A stretch of DNA of 64,000 nucleotides from Serratia oryzae (GTDB taxonomy: Bacteria > Pseudomonadota > Gammaproteobacteria > Enterobacterales > Enterobacteriaceae): assembly GCF_001976145.1 (NCBI RefSeq), contig NZ_MOXD01000014.1, forward strand, positions 62,001 through 126,000. Direction: 5' to 3'. Shown here piece after piece: positions 38,157 to 50,678 of the stretch (position 1 is its first letter; the number at the start of each line of letters is the position of its first letter). Position numbers and translations under genes: made by a program. The notes beneath the pieces were generated by a model. The model had not been told where the DNA came from. It did no database searches and worked only from the letters and a program-made list of their open reading frames with translations.

Positions 38157-39491
38157 TTATAGGATAAAACGACTCAGATCTTCATCCGCTACCAGTTCAT
38201 CCAGGTGATTGCGCACGTAATCGGCGTCAATTGTAATGGATTGACCGTTAATTTCACTCGCATCGTAGGAAATATCTTCCATCAGACGCTCCAGCACGGT
38301 ATGCAAGCGGCGTGCGCCGATGTTTTCGGTGCTTTCGTTCACCTGCCAGGCGGCTTCGGCAATGCGGCGGATACCTTCGGCAGTGAAGTCGATCGTCACG
38401 CCTTCGGTGCCCATCAGCGCTTTGTACTGCTCGGTCAGCGATGCGCTGGGCTCGGTCAGAATACGCTCGAAGTCTTCCGTTGTCAGCGCTTGCAGCTCAA
38501 CGCGGATTGGCAAGCGGCCCTGCAGTTCCGGGATCAGATCGGAAGGGCTGGCGGTCTGGAAAGCGCCGGAGGCGATAAACAGGATGTGATCGGTCTTCAC
38601 CATACCGTGCTTGGTAGACACCGTGCAGCCTTCCACCAACGGCAGCAGATCGCGCTGCACGCCTTCGCGGGAAACGTCCGGGCCGGAGCTTTGGCCACCA
38701 CGCTTACAGATTTTGTCGATCTCATCGATAAACACGATGCCGTGCTGCTCAACGGCTTCCACCGCCTGCTCTTTCAGCTCTTCCGGGTTCACCAGCTTGG
38801 CGGCTTCTTCCTCCACCAGCAGTTTGAAAGCCTCTTTGATCTTCAGCTTGCGTGGTTTCTGTTTTTGCCCGCCGAGGTTCTGGAACATCGACTGTAACTG
38901 GTTGGTCATCTCTTCCATGCCCGGAGGAGCCATGATTTCGACGCCCATCGGTGCGGCGGCGAGATCGATTTCGATCTCTTTATCATCCAACTGGCCTTCA
39001 CGCAGCTTTTTGCGGAATGCCTGACGTGCGGCAGAAGGTTCATGCTGTTCTTCTGGCTGGCCCCAGTTGTTTTTGGCCGGTGGGATCAGCACGTCGAGAA
39101 TACGCTCTTCGGCCATTTCTTCGGCACGGGCACGGTTTTTCTCGATCGATTGCAGGCGCACCATCTTCACCGCGGCATCGGTTAGATCGCGGATGATGGA
39201 ATCCACTTCTTTACCAACATAGCCCACTTCGGTGAACTTGGTGGCTTCTACTTTGATAAACGGCGCATTGGCCAGTTTGGCCAAGCGGCGGGCGATCTCG
39301 GTTTTACCGACGCCGGTCGGCCCGATCATCAGGATATTTTTTGGGGTCACTTCGTGACGCAGCGTCTCGTTGAGCTGCATCCGGCGCCAGCGGTTGCGCA
39401 GGGCAATGGCAACAGCGCGCTTGGCCTTGTTCTGGCCAATGATGTAGCTGTCGAGTTCGCTGACGATTTCGCGCGGGGTCATTTCAGACAT
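38157..39491 (-). CDS. hslU: HslUV protease ATPase subunit
   Basis: AAA+ unfoldase of the HslUV (ClpYQ) protease. 444 residues. Walker [14 protein letters not shown], pore-loop GYVGKEVDS, an inserted I-domain (about 110-240), Walker [12 protein letters not shown] and sensor-2 [13 protein letters not shown] are seen; the C-terminal tail LSRFIL docks into HslV. 12 bases downstream of hslV. Confidence 0.98.
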   Translation of the reverse strand: MSEMTPREIVSELDSYIIGQNKAKRAVAIALRNRWRRMQLNETLRHEVTPKNILMIGPTGVGKTEIARRLAKLANAPFIKVEATKFTEVGYVGKEVDSIIRDLTDAAVKMVRLQSIEKNRARAEEMAEERILDVLIPPAKNNWGQPEEQHEPSAARQAFRKKLREGQLDDKEIEIDLAAAPMGVEIMAPPGMEEMTNQLQSMFQNLGGQKQKPRKLKIKEAFKLLVEEEAAKLVNPEELKEQAVEAVEQHGIVFIDEIDKICKRGGQSSGPDVSREGVQRDLLPLVEGCTVSTKHGMVKTDHILFIASGAFQTASPSDLIPELQGRLPIRVELQALTTEDFERILTEPSASLTEQYKALMGTEGVTIDFTAEGIRRIAEAAWQVNESTENIGARRLHTVLERLMEDISYDASEINGQSITIDADYVRNHLDELVADEDLSRFIL

Positions 39492-39503
39492 AGTATTCGA
39501 TCC

Positions 39504-40034
39504 TTACGCTTTGGAAGGTAATTCTTCAATAGTGTGGTGATGGTTGGTGTAAATACAGATGTCACCGGCAATGTTGAGGGATTTCTCAACGATCTCGCGG
39601 GCGCTCAGCTCAGTATTTTCCAACAGCGCGCGGGCCGCCGACTGGGCGTAAGGGCCGCCGGAGCCGATGGCGATCAAATCATTTTCTGGCTGCACTACAT
39701 CACCGTTACCCGTGATGATCAGCGAAGCGTTTTCATCCGCCACCGCCAGCAGCGCTTCGAGTTTGCGCAGCATACGATCGGTGCGCCAGTCTTTCGCCAA
39801 CTCAACGGCGGCTTTCACCAGATGGCCCTGGTGCATCTCCAGCTTGCGCTCAAACAGCTCGAACAGCGTGAAGGCGTCAGCAGTACCACCAGCAAAACCG
39901 GCAATCACTTTATCGTTATACAGGCGACGGACTTTCTTGACGTTACCCTTCATGACCGTGTTGCCCAGTGTGGCCTGGCCATCGCCACCGATCACTACCT
40001 GGCCGTTGCGGCGTACGCTTACAATTGTTGTCAC
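39504..40034 (-). CDS. hslV: HslUV protease peptidase subunit
   Basis: Proteasome-type threonine peptidase. 176 residues from a GTG at 40034 with GAGGG 7 bases upstream, giving [23 protein letters not shown] after Met removal, with the catalytic Thr first. The longer in-frame reading (44 more residues) contradicts the maturation chemistry. Conserved [18 protein letters not shown] and [14 protein letters not shown]. Confidence 0.98.
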   Translation of the reverse strand: MTTIVSVRRNGQVVIGGDGQATLGNTVMKGNVKKVRRLYNDKVIAGFAGGTADAFTLFELFERKLEMHQGHLVKAAVELAKDWRTDRMLRKLEALLAVADENASLIITGNGDVVQPENDLIAIGSGGPYAQSAARALLENTELSAREIVEKSLNIAGDICIYTNHHHTIEELPSKA

Positions 40035-40138
40035 GAGCAGACCCTCGTTGCAGACGGAAAGAAGACCCCGTTGTCTCTGCTGAGGCATAAGCAACGGGGC
40101 ATATATTGAAAGTATAGTTGGGGGAGTGGTGGCGCTTT

Positions 40139-41077
40139 TCAACCCCCAACGGCGAGGGGAATGCAACTTGACATGCCGGAAGCCTTCAGGCGGGCCAGGG
40201 TTTTGTCTGCGGCCGCGCGGCTGCTGTAGGGGCCCAACATCACACGGTTCCAGCCGCCGCCTGAGGTTATGCGGCTTTCAATGCCTTCAAATGCCAGTTG
40301 CGCGCGTACCGATTCTGCCTGATCCGTAGCACGGAACGAACCACACTGCACCATCCATTTCTGTTTCTGCTCGGGTTTGGTTTCCTGCTTGGCCGTTTCC
40401 GGTTTTGCCTCCGGTTTCACTTCCGGCTTTGGTTGAGGCTTCGGTTCCGGTTGCGGTTCTGGCTGCCGGGTGGGGGCCGGTGGCGTGACCGTCTGCGGCT
40501 TCGGTTGGTGCTGCTGCACCGGTGCCACACCGTTATTGAACGGATTGCGCGGCGGGTTCGCCTGTTGTTGCATCGGTTGCTGCTGCATTTGTTGTTGCAC
40601 TGGCTGTTGCGGTATCTGTTGCTGGTGGCCATTATTGCGCGGTTGTGATGGGCCGTTATAAGGCACCTCAGACAACTGCGTCGGGCGCTGTTGCATATCG
40701 GCCTGCATCTGCTCCAGCAGTTGGCGCTGTTCGTCGGTCAGTTGGGTTTTAGAGTTGATCTCACCGCCGGCCGTAGGTTCAGTCGGTGATTGCACGCCAA
40801 TCTGGCGATTCTCCAGCTCTTTGATATAGCGCCAACGCTCTTCCGGCTTCGGCGGCAGGCTGTTACCCGGGCGGATACCATGCGCAGGCAGGAGCGGCGC
40901 GTCGTCCGGTTTGTTGTGCGTAATGAAATAGAGGCCACCGATAAAGACCACCAGAAGGGCGACAGCGAGCGCCACCACGGTTTTGGATACCTTAGGGGAA
41001 CTGCGTTTTTTACGGCTGGGGGTCTTGCGCCGCGCTGCTCCTGAGCGCCCGCGGCTTACATAGTCTCTCTGTGCCAC
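40139..41077 (-). CDS. ftsN: Cell division protein FtsN
   Basis: Late bitopic divisome protein that triggers septal peptidoglycan synthesis. 312 residues: a basic cytoplasmic N-terminus ([18 protein letters not shown]), one TM helix (about 33-53), a periplasmic linker very rich in Gln and Pro, then a C-terminal SPOR domain (about 235-312; [21 protein letters not shown]). It is about 100 bp upstream of hslV and follows cytR, the usual order. Confidence 0.97.
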   Translation of the reverse strand: MAQRDYVSRGRSGAARRKTPSRKKRSSPKVSKTVVALAVALLVVFIGGLYFITHNKPDDAPLLPAHGIRPGNSLPPKPEERWRYIKELENRQIGVQSPTEPTAGGEINSKTQLTDEQRQLLEQMQADMQQRPTQLSEVPYNGPSQPRNNGHQQQIPQQPVQQQMQQQPMQQQANPPRNPFNNGVAPVQQHQPKPQTVTPPAPTRQPEPQPEPKPQPKPEVKPEAKPETAKQETKPEQKQKWMVQCGSFRATDQAESVRAQLAFEGIESRITSGGGWNRVMLGPYSSRAAADKTLARLKASGMSSCIPLAVGG

Positions 41078-41237
41078 TCTAATTCCGCTGTGTTCTGATG
41101 AGGTTAAAGCCTATCCTCTAGGCTGACGGGTCATGCTTGCCTGGCAGTGAATGCTTTGGCAGCCGCGACCACAACAATAATTATACCTATTTGATAGGCT
41201 TTGGGTCCGCCATGTTACTTAACCCAAAAATGTTTGA

Positions 41238-42266
41238 CTAGCGTTTCGGGGCCGCTGTGCTGCCACGGATAATCAATTCGCTGTCCAACAGGCGCGATCC
41301 GCTGTTTACCGTTTGCCCGTGCAACTGTTCCAGCAGCAGCAACATTGCTTGCTGGCCGATCTGGAAGCGCGGTTGTGCCACGGTAGTTAAAGGGGGATCA
41401 CAATACTGTGTCAGTTTGATATCGTCAAAGCCGACAACGGAGAGATCCTGCGGTACCCGCAAGCCCAGTTTTTTAGCCTGATATAACACCCCAATTGCCA
41501 TGACATCGTTGTGGCAGAAGATGGCGGTAGGGGGTTTTGGCAGCGCCATCAGCGTTTTCAGTGCCTGAGCGCCTGCTTCGTAGGTGAAATCACCCCGGGT
41601 AATATAACTGCTTTCAACGCCAATACCATTACGGCGTAGTGCCTGAATGTAACCTTGCAGCCGGTAGTGGCTCAACGGCATATGTTCCGGCCCCGCCACG
41701 CAGGCGATCTGCTTGTGGCCAAGCTGGTGCAGATAGTGCACGGCTTCGAAGGCGGCGGTCAGGTTATCGATATGCACCGTTGGCAGCTCCAGCTCCGGCG
41801 CAAATTCGTTGGCCATCACCATCGGTGGCAGGTTGCGCTGCTCTTCCTTGCTGGCGTCAAACGGCAGGTTGGAACCGAGCAGCAGCATACCGTCAATTTG
41901 TTTGGTGATGATCAAGTTAACGAAGGTGCGTTCCTGCTGATTCTGTTGCGCGCAGTCGCCGATCAGCACCAGATAACCCTGTTGTGCTGCAGTTTGCTCG
42001 ATCCCCTGGATCACGTCGGCAAAAAACGGATCGCAGATGTCGGGGACGATCACCAGGATGGTGCGGGATTCATTGCGCTTGATGTTACGTGAGAGGGCAT
42101 GAGGGGAGTAACCCACGGCCAGCACGGCCTGTTCCACTTTCTGGCGCGTCGGCGTTGACACCTTTTCTGGATTCATCAGCGCACGCGACACGGTTGCCGT
42201 TGAAACGCCAGCCATTTCAGCGACGTCTTTCATGGTGGCCATGGATAGTTCTTTCTTGTGTTCCAA
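41238..42266 (-). CDS. cytR: Nucleoside-catabolism repressor CytR
   Basis: LacI-family repressor of deo, cdd, udp and related genes, acting with CRP and relieved by cytidine. 342 residues from a TTG at 42266, which has AAGGAG 7 bases upstream; an ATG 8 codons later lacks such a site. HTH MKDVAEMAGVSTATVSRALMNPEKVS, then the periplasmic-binding-like domain with RTILVIVPDICDPFFADVIQGIE. It ends ELIIRGSTAAPKR. Confidence 0.95.
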   Translation of the reverse strand: MEHKKELSMATMKDVAEMAGVSTATVSRALMNPEKVSTPTRQKVEQAVLAVGYSPHALSRNIKRNESRTILVIVPDICDPFFADVIQGIEQTAAQQGYLVLIGDCAQQNQQERTFVNLIITKQIDGMLLLGSNLPFDASKEEQRNLPPMVMANEFAPELELPTVHIDNLTAAFEAVHYLHQLGHKQIACVAGPEHMPLSHYRLQGYIQALRRNGIGVESSYITRGDFTYEAGAQALKTLMALPKPPTAIFCHNDVMAIGVLYQAKKLGLRVPQDLSVVGFDDIKLTQYCDPPLTTVAQPRFQIGQQAMLLLLEQLHGQTVNSGSRLLDSELIIRGSTAAPKR

Positions 42267-42550
42267 CGCCTTTCTCCTTGCGTTAGCCACATGCCAACGC
42301 GACAACTGGGATTGACTCATACATTCTGGCGTGCGGTGGTGTTGTTATTGTTAGCGCCATCCACGTTTAAAGCTTTCATCAGGTTGTTCGGGTGAAAGAA
42401 ATCCCCGCACAGACATTCTAAACAGATTACGGCCTGCTTTTGTTACCTAAATTTCATAAAAAGTGTGACATAAGGAGGTTTTTTCGCGTTAGCTCGCAAT
42501 TTCCAGGGTAAACGTTTGCACACCAGTTGCTGAATCAGATTGCTCCGGGT

Positions 42551-44863
<2,313 letters not shown>

Positions 44864-44978
44864 TTAATTCTGTATAATTTGCCGCCTTTGATATAATTCC
44901 GTATCAAAATTTATCAACCACGTGTGGTGTCTGGCGGAACAGGGCTGGATAGCGACACGGCCTTAACTGAGGTTTCCC

Positions 44979-45194
44979 ATGAAACAAGGTATCCACCCAA
45001 AATACGAAGAAGTTACTGCTAGCTGCTCTTGCGGTAACGTGATCAAAATCCGCTCTACCGTGGGTCACGATCTGAACCTGGACGTTTGTGGCGAATGCCA
45101 CCCGTTCTACACTGGCAAGCAGCGTGATGTTGCTACCGGTGGCCGCGTAGACCGCTTCAACAAGCGTTTCAGCGTACCAGGCACTAAGAAATAA
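44979..45194 (+). CDS. rpmE: 50S ribosomal protein L31, zinc-binding type
   Basis: 71 residues. The zinc form is shown by CSCG (16-19) and the CGEC motif ([15 protein letters not shown]); begins [20 protein letters not shown]. Followed by a strong terminator. Confidence 0.98.
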   Translation: MKQGIHPKYEEVTASCSCGNVIKIRSTVGHDLNLDVCGECHPFYTGKQRDVATGGRVDRFNKRFSVPGTKK

Positions 45195-45213
45195 GATTTC
45201 TTACTGTCAGTTG

Positions 45214-45239
45214 AAAAAGGCGCCCTCGGCGCCTTTTTT
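45214..45239. terminator. rpmE terminator, possibly shared with metJ
   Basis: AAAAGGCGCC-CTC-GGCGCCTTTT followed by more Ts; symmetrical, so it can serve both convergent genes. Confidence 0.9.
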
Positions 45240-45270
45240 CGTTCCTGCTACCAGCATGGGCAGGCCGGGC

Positions 45271-45588
45271 TCAATAATCCCAGGTATCGGGATCCACACC
45301 CAGTTCACGCATCAGCACCTTCGCGGCTTCCGGGATTTCATCGCTGCGCTCTTTGCGCAGATCTTCATCGTTTGGCAGCGGCTGGCCGGTAAAGGCGTGC
45401 AGAAATGCTTCGCACAGCAATTCGCTGTTGGTCGCGTGGCGCAGGTTGTTGACCTGGCGACGGGTTCGTTCATCGGTCAGGATCTTCAGGACCTTCAGCG
45501 GAATGGATACCGTGATTTTTTTTACTTGCTCGCTTTTTTTACCGTGTTCAGCGTAAGGGCTGACATACTCGCCGTTCCACTCAGCCAT
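45271..45588 (-). CDS. metJ: Methionine repressor MetJ
   Basis: Ribbon-helix-helix repressor of met genes with S-adenosylmethionine as corepressor. 105 residues, starting [37 protein letters not shown] and near identical to E. coli. Divergent from metB; the shared region carries tandem met boxes. Confidence 0.98.
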   Translation of the reverse strand: MAEWNGEYVSPYAEHGKKSEQVKKITVSIPLKVLKILTDERTRRQVNNLRHATNSELLCEAFLHAFTGQPLPNDEDLRKERSDEIPEAAKVLMRELGVDPDTWDY

Positions 45589-45815
45589 GGGATACCTTAA
45601 AAAAATTGTCAGAAAAATGACTACATTCTAGAAACCGGCCAATTATGCCCGATCTTCACTGTTCTCACTAATAAATGTCGATTCTGCGCGATAAGATTCA
45701 CCGAATTGCGACTCTTGCTAAACCTGACAGCGGTATTTTTGCCTTAACATCTTATCGCCATAACAAACCGCTACAATTTTAGCGGGTATTGCGGCTTTGC
45801 TCAATCTATACGCAA

Positions 45816-45847
45816 AGAAGTTTAGATGTCCAGATGTATTGACGTCT
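45816..45847. promoter_or_regulatory. Tandem met boxes between metJ and metB
   Basis: Four contiguous 8-mers: AGAAGTTT, AGATGTCC, AGATGTAT, TGACGTCT. The MetJ consensus is AGACGTCT, with 5 to 7 matches each, and contiguous repeats are the known binding mode. The rest of this 320-bp gap shows promoter-like AT-rich sequence and no gene. Confidence 0.85.
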
Positions 45848-45908
45848 ATTTTCGCCACAGGTAATCTTTAGGCCTCACTTACCCACTTTCCGAGAGCCGA
45901 GCCACCCT

Positions 45909-47069
45909 ATGACGCGTAAACCAGCCACCATTGCCGTGCGTAGCGGCCTGAATGACGACGAACAGTATGGCTGCGTCGTCCCGCCGATCCACCTTTCGAG
46001 CACTTATAATTTCACCGATTTCAACCAGCCCCGCGCCCATGATTATTCACGCCGTGGTAACCCGACGCGCGATGTGGTGCAACGTGCGCTGGCGGAACTG
46101 GAGGGCGGGGCTGGCGCGGTGATGACCGGTAGCGGGATGTCGGCGATCCATCTGGTGACGACCGTGCTGCTGAAACCGGGCGATCTGCTGGTGGCTCCGC
46201 ACGACTGTTACGGCGGCAGCTATCGCCTGTTCGATAGCCTGAGTAAGCGCGGTGCCTATCGCGTGCTGTTTGTCGATCAGGGGAATGAGGCCGCGTTGCA
46301 GCAGGCGCTGGCGCAAAAGCCGAAGCTGGTGCTGATCGAAAGCCCAAGCAATCCACTGCTGCGCGTGGTGGATATTGCAGCCATCTGCAACGCGGCGCAT
46401 GCTGCCGGTGCGCTGGCGGTGGTGGATAACACCTTCCTCAGCCCGGCCTTGCAACAGCCGCTGGCGTTGGGTGCCGATCTGGTGGTGCATTCCTGTACAA
46501 AATACCTCAACGGCCATTCTGACGTGGTTGCCGGCGCAGTGATTGCCAAGGATCCGCAACTGGCGGTGGAACTAGCGTGGTGGGCGAATAACATTGGTGT
46601 TACCGGCGGTGCATTCGACAGCTATCTGCTGCTGCGCGGCATCCGTACCCTGTCACCGCGCATCAAGGCGGCACAGCACAACGCCGGGGCGATTGTCAGC
46701 TATTTACAGCAGCAACCGCTGGTCAAAAAGCTGTATCATCCTTCTCTGCCAGAAAACCCTGGCCATGAAATTGCGTGCCGCCAGCAACGTGGGTTTGGTG
46801 CCATGCTCAGCTTTGAACTGGACGGTGACGAAGCGCTGTTACGGCGTTTCCTGTCGGCGCTGGAACTGTTTACGCTGGCGGAATCATTGGGTGGGGTAGA
46901 AAGCCTGATCTCGCACGCGGCGACCATGACTCACGCCGGGATGGCACCAGAAGCACGTGCGGCAGCCGGTATTTCCGAAAGCCTGCTGCGTATTTCCGTG
47001 GGTATTGAAGACTGTGATGATTTGATTGCCGATCTGGAACAAGCCTTCCAGGCGGCGGCAACGAGGTAA
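45909..47069 (+). CDS. metB: Cystathionine gamma-synthase
   Basis: PLP enzyme joining O-succinylhomoserine and cysteine to cystathionine. 386 residues. PLP lysine in VVHSCTKYLNGHSDVV; SRRGNPTRD, GSGMSAIHL and GGVESLISHAATMTH are family segments. Two bases before metL; MetJ-regulated by the boxes upstream. Confidence 0.98.
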   Translation: MTRKPATIAVRSGLNDDEQYGCVVPPIHLSSTYNFTDFNQPRAHDYSRRGNPTRDVVQRALAELEGGAGAVMTGSGMSAIHLVTTVLLKPGDLLVAPHDCYGGSYRLFDSLSKRGAYRVLFVDQGNEAALQQALAQKPKLVLIESPSNPLLRVVDIAAICNAAHAAGALAVVDNTFLSPALQQPLALGADLVVHSCTKYLNGHSDVVAGAVIAKDPQLAVELAWWANNIGVTGGAFDSYLLLRGIRTLSPRIKAAQHNAGAIVSYLQQQPLVKKLYHPSLPENPGHEIACRQQRGFGAMLSFELDGDEALLRRFLSALELFTLAESLGGVESLISHAATMTHAGMAPEARAAAGISESLLRISVGIEDCDDLIADLEQAFQAAATR

Positions 47070-47071
47070 GC

Positions 47072-49507
47072 ATGAATGCAATTGCGGTAGCAGGGGCGGT
47101 GAACGGGCGTCAACTGCACAAATTTGGTGGCAGTAGCCTGGCTGATGTGAAGTGTTATCTGCGGGTCGCCGGGATTATGGCCGAATATAGCCAACCTGGT
47201 GACATGATGGTGGTTTCGGCCGCCGGTAGCACCACCAACCAACTGATTAGCTGGCTGAAGCTGAGCCAGAGCGATCGTCTTTCCGCGCATCAGGTGCAGC
47301 AAACGCTGCGCCGTTATCACAGCGAACTGATCGGCGGCTTGTTACCACCGGAAACGGCCGAGCCATTGATTGCCGAATTCATTCACGATCTTGAGCGTCT
47401 GGCAGCCTTGCTGGACGGTAAAGTCGATGATGCGGTGTATGCCGAAGTGGTCGGTCACGGTGAAATCTGGTCGGCACGCCTGATGGCCGCCGTGTTGAAC
47501 AAGCAGGATATGCAGGCCGTATGGCTGGATGCGCGTGATTTTCTGCGTGCTGAACGTGCGGCGCAACCGCAGGTGGACGAAGGCCGCTCCTACCCTTTAT
47601 TGCAGCAACTGTTGGCACAGCATCCTGGCAAACGCCTGGTGGTGACCGGTTTTATTTCTCGTAACGACGCCGGTGAAACCGTGCTGCTCGGGCGTAACGG
47701 CAGTGACTACTCGGCTACGCAGATCGGTGCTTTGGCCGGTGTGGCGCGCGTCACCATCTGGAGCGACGTCGCCGGGGTGTACAGTGCCGATCCGCGCAAG
47801 GTGAAAGATGCCTGCCTGCTGCCGCTGTTGCGCCTGGATGAAGCCAGCGAACTGGCTCGCCTGGCGGCGCCGGTACTGCATACCCGCACGCTGCAGCCGG
47901 TTTCCGGCAGTGACATCGATCTGCAACTGCGCTGCAGCTACCAACCGGAACAAGGGTCGACACGCATCGAACGCGTGCTGGCTTCGGGTACCGGTGCCAA
48001 AATCGTGACCAGCCATGATGACGTTTGCCTGATTGAATTCAGCGTGGCCCCGCGGCACGACTTCAAGCTGGCGCAGAAGGAGTTGGAACAGGTGCTCAAG
48101 CGTGGGCAGGTCAAACCGTTAGCTGTGGGTATCCATCCTGACCGTAACCTGATCCAACTGTGCTACACCTCGGAAGTGGTGAACAGCGTCTTACGTATTC
48201 TGCAAGAGGCGGCGTTACCGGGTGAGCTGCAACTGCGTGAAGGGCTGGCGCTGGTGGCGCTGGTGGGGGCGGGCGTGTGCAAGAATCCGCTGCACAGCCA
48301 TCGTTTTTACCAGCAGTTGAACGATCAGCCGGTGGAGTTTATCTGGCAGGCAGAGGATGGCATCAGCCTGGTGGCGGTGCTGCGCCAGGGGCCGACTGGG
48401 CTGCTGATTCAGGGCCTGCATCAGACGCTGTTCCGTGCGGAAAAACGCATTGGTCTGGTGTTGTTCGGCAAGGGCAACATCGGTTCACGCTGGCTGGAAC
48501 TGTTTGCCCGCGAGCAGAAAAACCTCTCGGCGCGCAGCGGCTTTGAATTCACATTGGCAGGCGTGGTGGACAGCCGCCGCAGCCTGCTGAATTACGAGGG
48601 GCTGGATACCAGCCGCGCGCTGGCGTTCTTTGAAGAGGAAGCCCAGGAACTGGATGAAGAGTCGCTGTTCCTGTGGATGCGTGCCCATCCGTTTGACGAT
48701 CTGGTGGTGCTTGACGTGACCGCCAGTGACAATCTGGCAGAACAGTATCTGGATTTTGCCAGTTACGGTTTCCACGTCATCAGTGCCAACAAACTGGCGG
48801 GGGCGTCAGGCAGTGGTAACTACCGCCAGATCCGTGATGCGTTCGCTAAAACCGGTAGCCACTGGTTGTATAACGCCACCGTGGGTGCCGGTTTACCGGT
48901 GAACCATACCGTGCGCGATCTGCGCGACAGCGGCGACAGTATCCTGGCGATCAGCGGTATTTTCTCTGGCACCCTATCCTGGTTGTTCCTGCAGTTTGAC
49001 GGCACGGTACCGTTCACCGAACTGGTGGAGCAGGCCTGGCAACAGGGCCTGACGGAGCCGGATCCACGTGTGGATCTCTCCGGGCAGGATGTGATGCGCA
49101 AGCTGGTGATCCTGGCGCGTGAGGCGGGTTACGACATTGAACCGAATCAGGTACGTGTGGAGTCTCTGGTGCCTGCCGGAGCGGAGCGAGGGTCCATCGA
49201 TCAGTTCTTTGAAAACGGCGATGCGCTGAACCAGCAAATGCTGCAACGCTTCGAAGCCGCCAGCGAAATGGGGCTGGTGCTGCGCCACGTCGCGCGTTTT
49301 GACGCCAACGGTAAGGCACGCGTCGGCGTCGAAGCTGTGCGGCCGGAACACCCGTTGGCTTCGCTGTTGCCGTGCGACAACGTGTTTGCCATCGAGAGCC
49401 GCTGGTATCGTGATAACCCGTTGGTCATTCGTGGGCCAGGGGCGGGGCGCGATGTGACTGCCGGTGCGATTCAGTCGGATCTTAACCGCCTGGCGCAACT
49501 GCTTTAA
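47072..49507 (+). CDS. metL: Bifunctional aspartokinase II / homoserine dehydrogenase II
   Basis: 811 residues. The N-terminal aspartokinase starts HKFGGSSLADVKCY. A central regulatory region follows, then a C-terminal homoserine dehydrogenase with NAD(P)-binding GLVLFGKGNIGSRWLELF, SANKLAGASG and GAGLPVNHTVRDLRDSGD. It performs the first and third steps from aspartate towards methionine. Operon with metB (2-base gap). Confidence 0.98.
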   Translation: MNAIAVAGAVNGRQLHKFGGSSLADVKCYLRVAGIMAEYSQPGDMMVVSAAGSTTNQLISWLKLSQSDRLSAHQVQQTLRRYHSELIGGLLPPETAEPLIAEFIHDLERLAALLDGKVDDAVYAEVVGHGEIWSARLMAAVLNKQDMQAVWLDARDFLRAERAAQPQVDEGRSYPLLQQLLAQHPGKRLVVTGFISRNDAGETVLLGRNGSDYSATQIGALAGVARVTIWSDVAGVYSADPRKVKDACLLPLLRLDEASELARLAAPVLHTRTLQPVSGSDIDLQLRCSYQPEQGSTRIERVLASGTGAKIVTSHDDVCLIEFSVAPRHDFKLAQKELEQVLKRGQVKPLAVGIHPDRNLIQLCYTSEVVNSVLRILQEAALPGELQLREGLALVALVGAGVCKNPLHSHRFYQQLNDQPVEFIWQAEDGISLVAVLRQGPTGLLIQGLHQTLFRAEKRIGLVLFGKGNIGSRWLELFAREQKNLSARSGFEFTLAGVVDSRRSLLNYEGLDTSRALAFFEEEAQELDEESLFLWMRAHPFDDLVVLDVTASDNLAEQYLDFASYGFHVISANKLAGASGSGNYRQIRDAFAKTGSHWLYNATVGAGLPVNHTVRDLRDSGDSILAISGIFSGTLSWLFLQFDGTVPFTELVEQAWQQGLTEPDPRVDLSGQDVMRKLVILAREAGYDIEPNQVRVESLVPAGAERGSIDQFFENGDALNQQMLQRFEAASEMGLVLRHVARFDANGKARVGVEAVRPEHPLASLLPCDNVFAIESRWYRDNPLVIRGPGAGRDVTAGAIQSDLNRLAQLL

Positions 49508-49653
49508 TCCTCAACGGGCGCAGCATACGGCGCCCGGTTTTTTTCCCGCCGTTAGCACGATCATGAAACTCTCTCATGTTGTGTGAGGATTACTCATCGT
49601 ATCCCCCTCATTTTCCTGTTGACTCTTTAGGCCACATACGGCATTTTCTATCT

Positions 49654-49677
49654 AGACGTCTAAACGTATAGACGCTT
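49654..49677 (+). promoter_or_regulatory. Tandem met boxes upstream of metF
   Basis: AGACGTCT (exact consensus), AAACGTAT, AGACGCTT, contiguous, ending about 45 bp before the metF start. Confidence 0.9.
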
Positions 49678-49700
49678 ACTAAAATAAAGCAAAATAGTGA

Positions 49701-50615
<915 letters not shown>

Positions 50616-50632
50616 TATTTTGAGGGTTATTG

Positions 50633-50660
50633 AAAAGCGCGGTGCATTCACCGCGCTTTT
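50633..50660. terminator. Bidirectional terminator metF/ppc
   Basis: AAAAGCGCGGTG / CACCGCGCTTTT, 12-bp perfect stem with CATT loop. Confidence 0.92.
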
Positions 50661-50678
50661 TGTCGACCTGTGGAATAA

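Noticed and set aside
40139-41077. Plus-strand frames with Cys- and Leu-rich runs inside ftsN
   Set aside because: They are read-outs of the CAG/CCG-rich FtsN linker in other frames, not genes.
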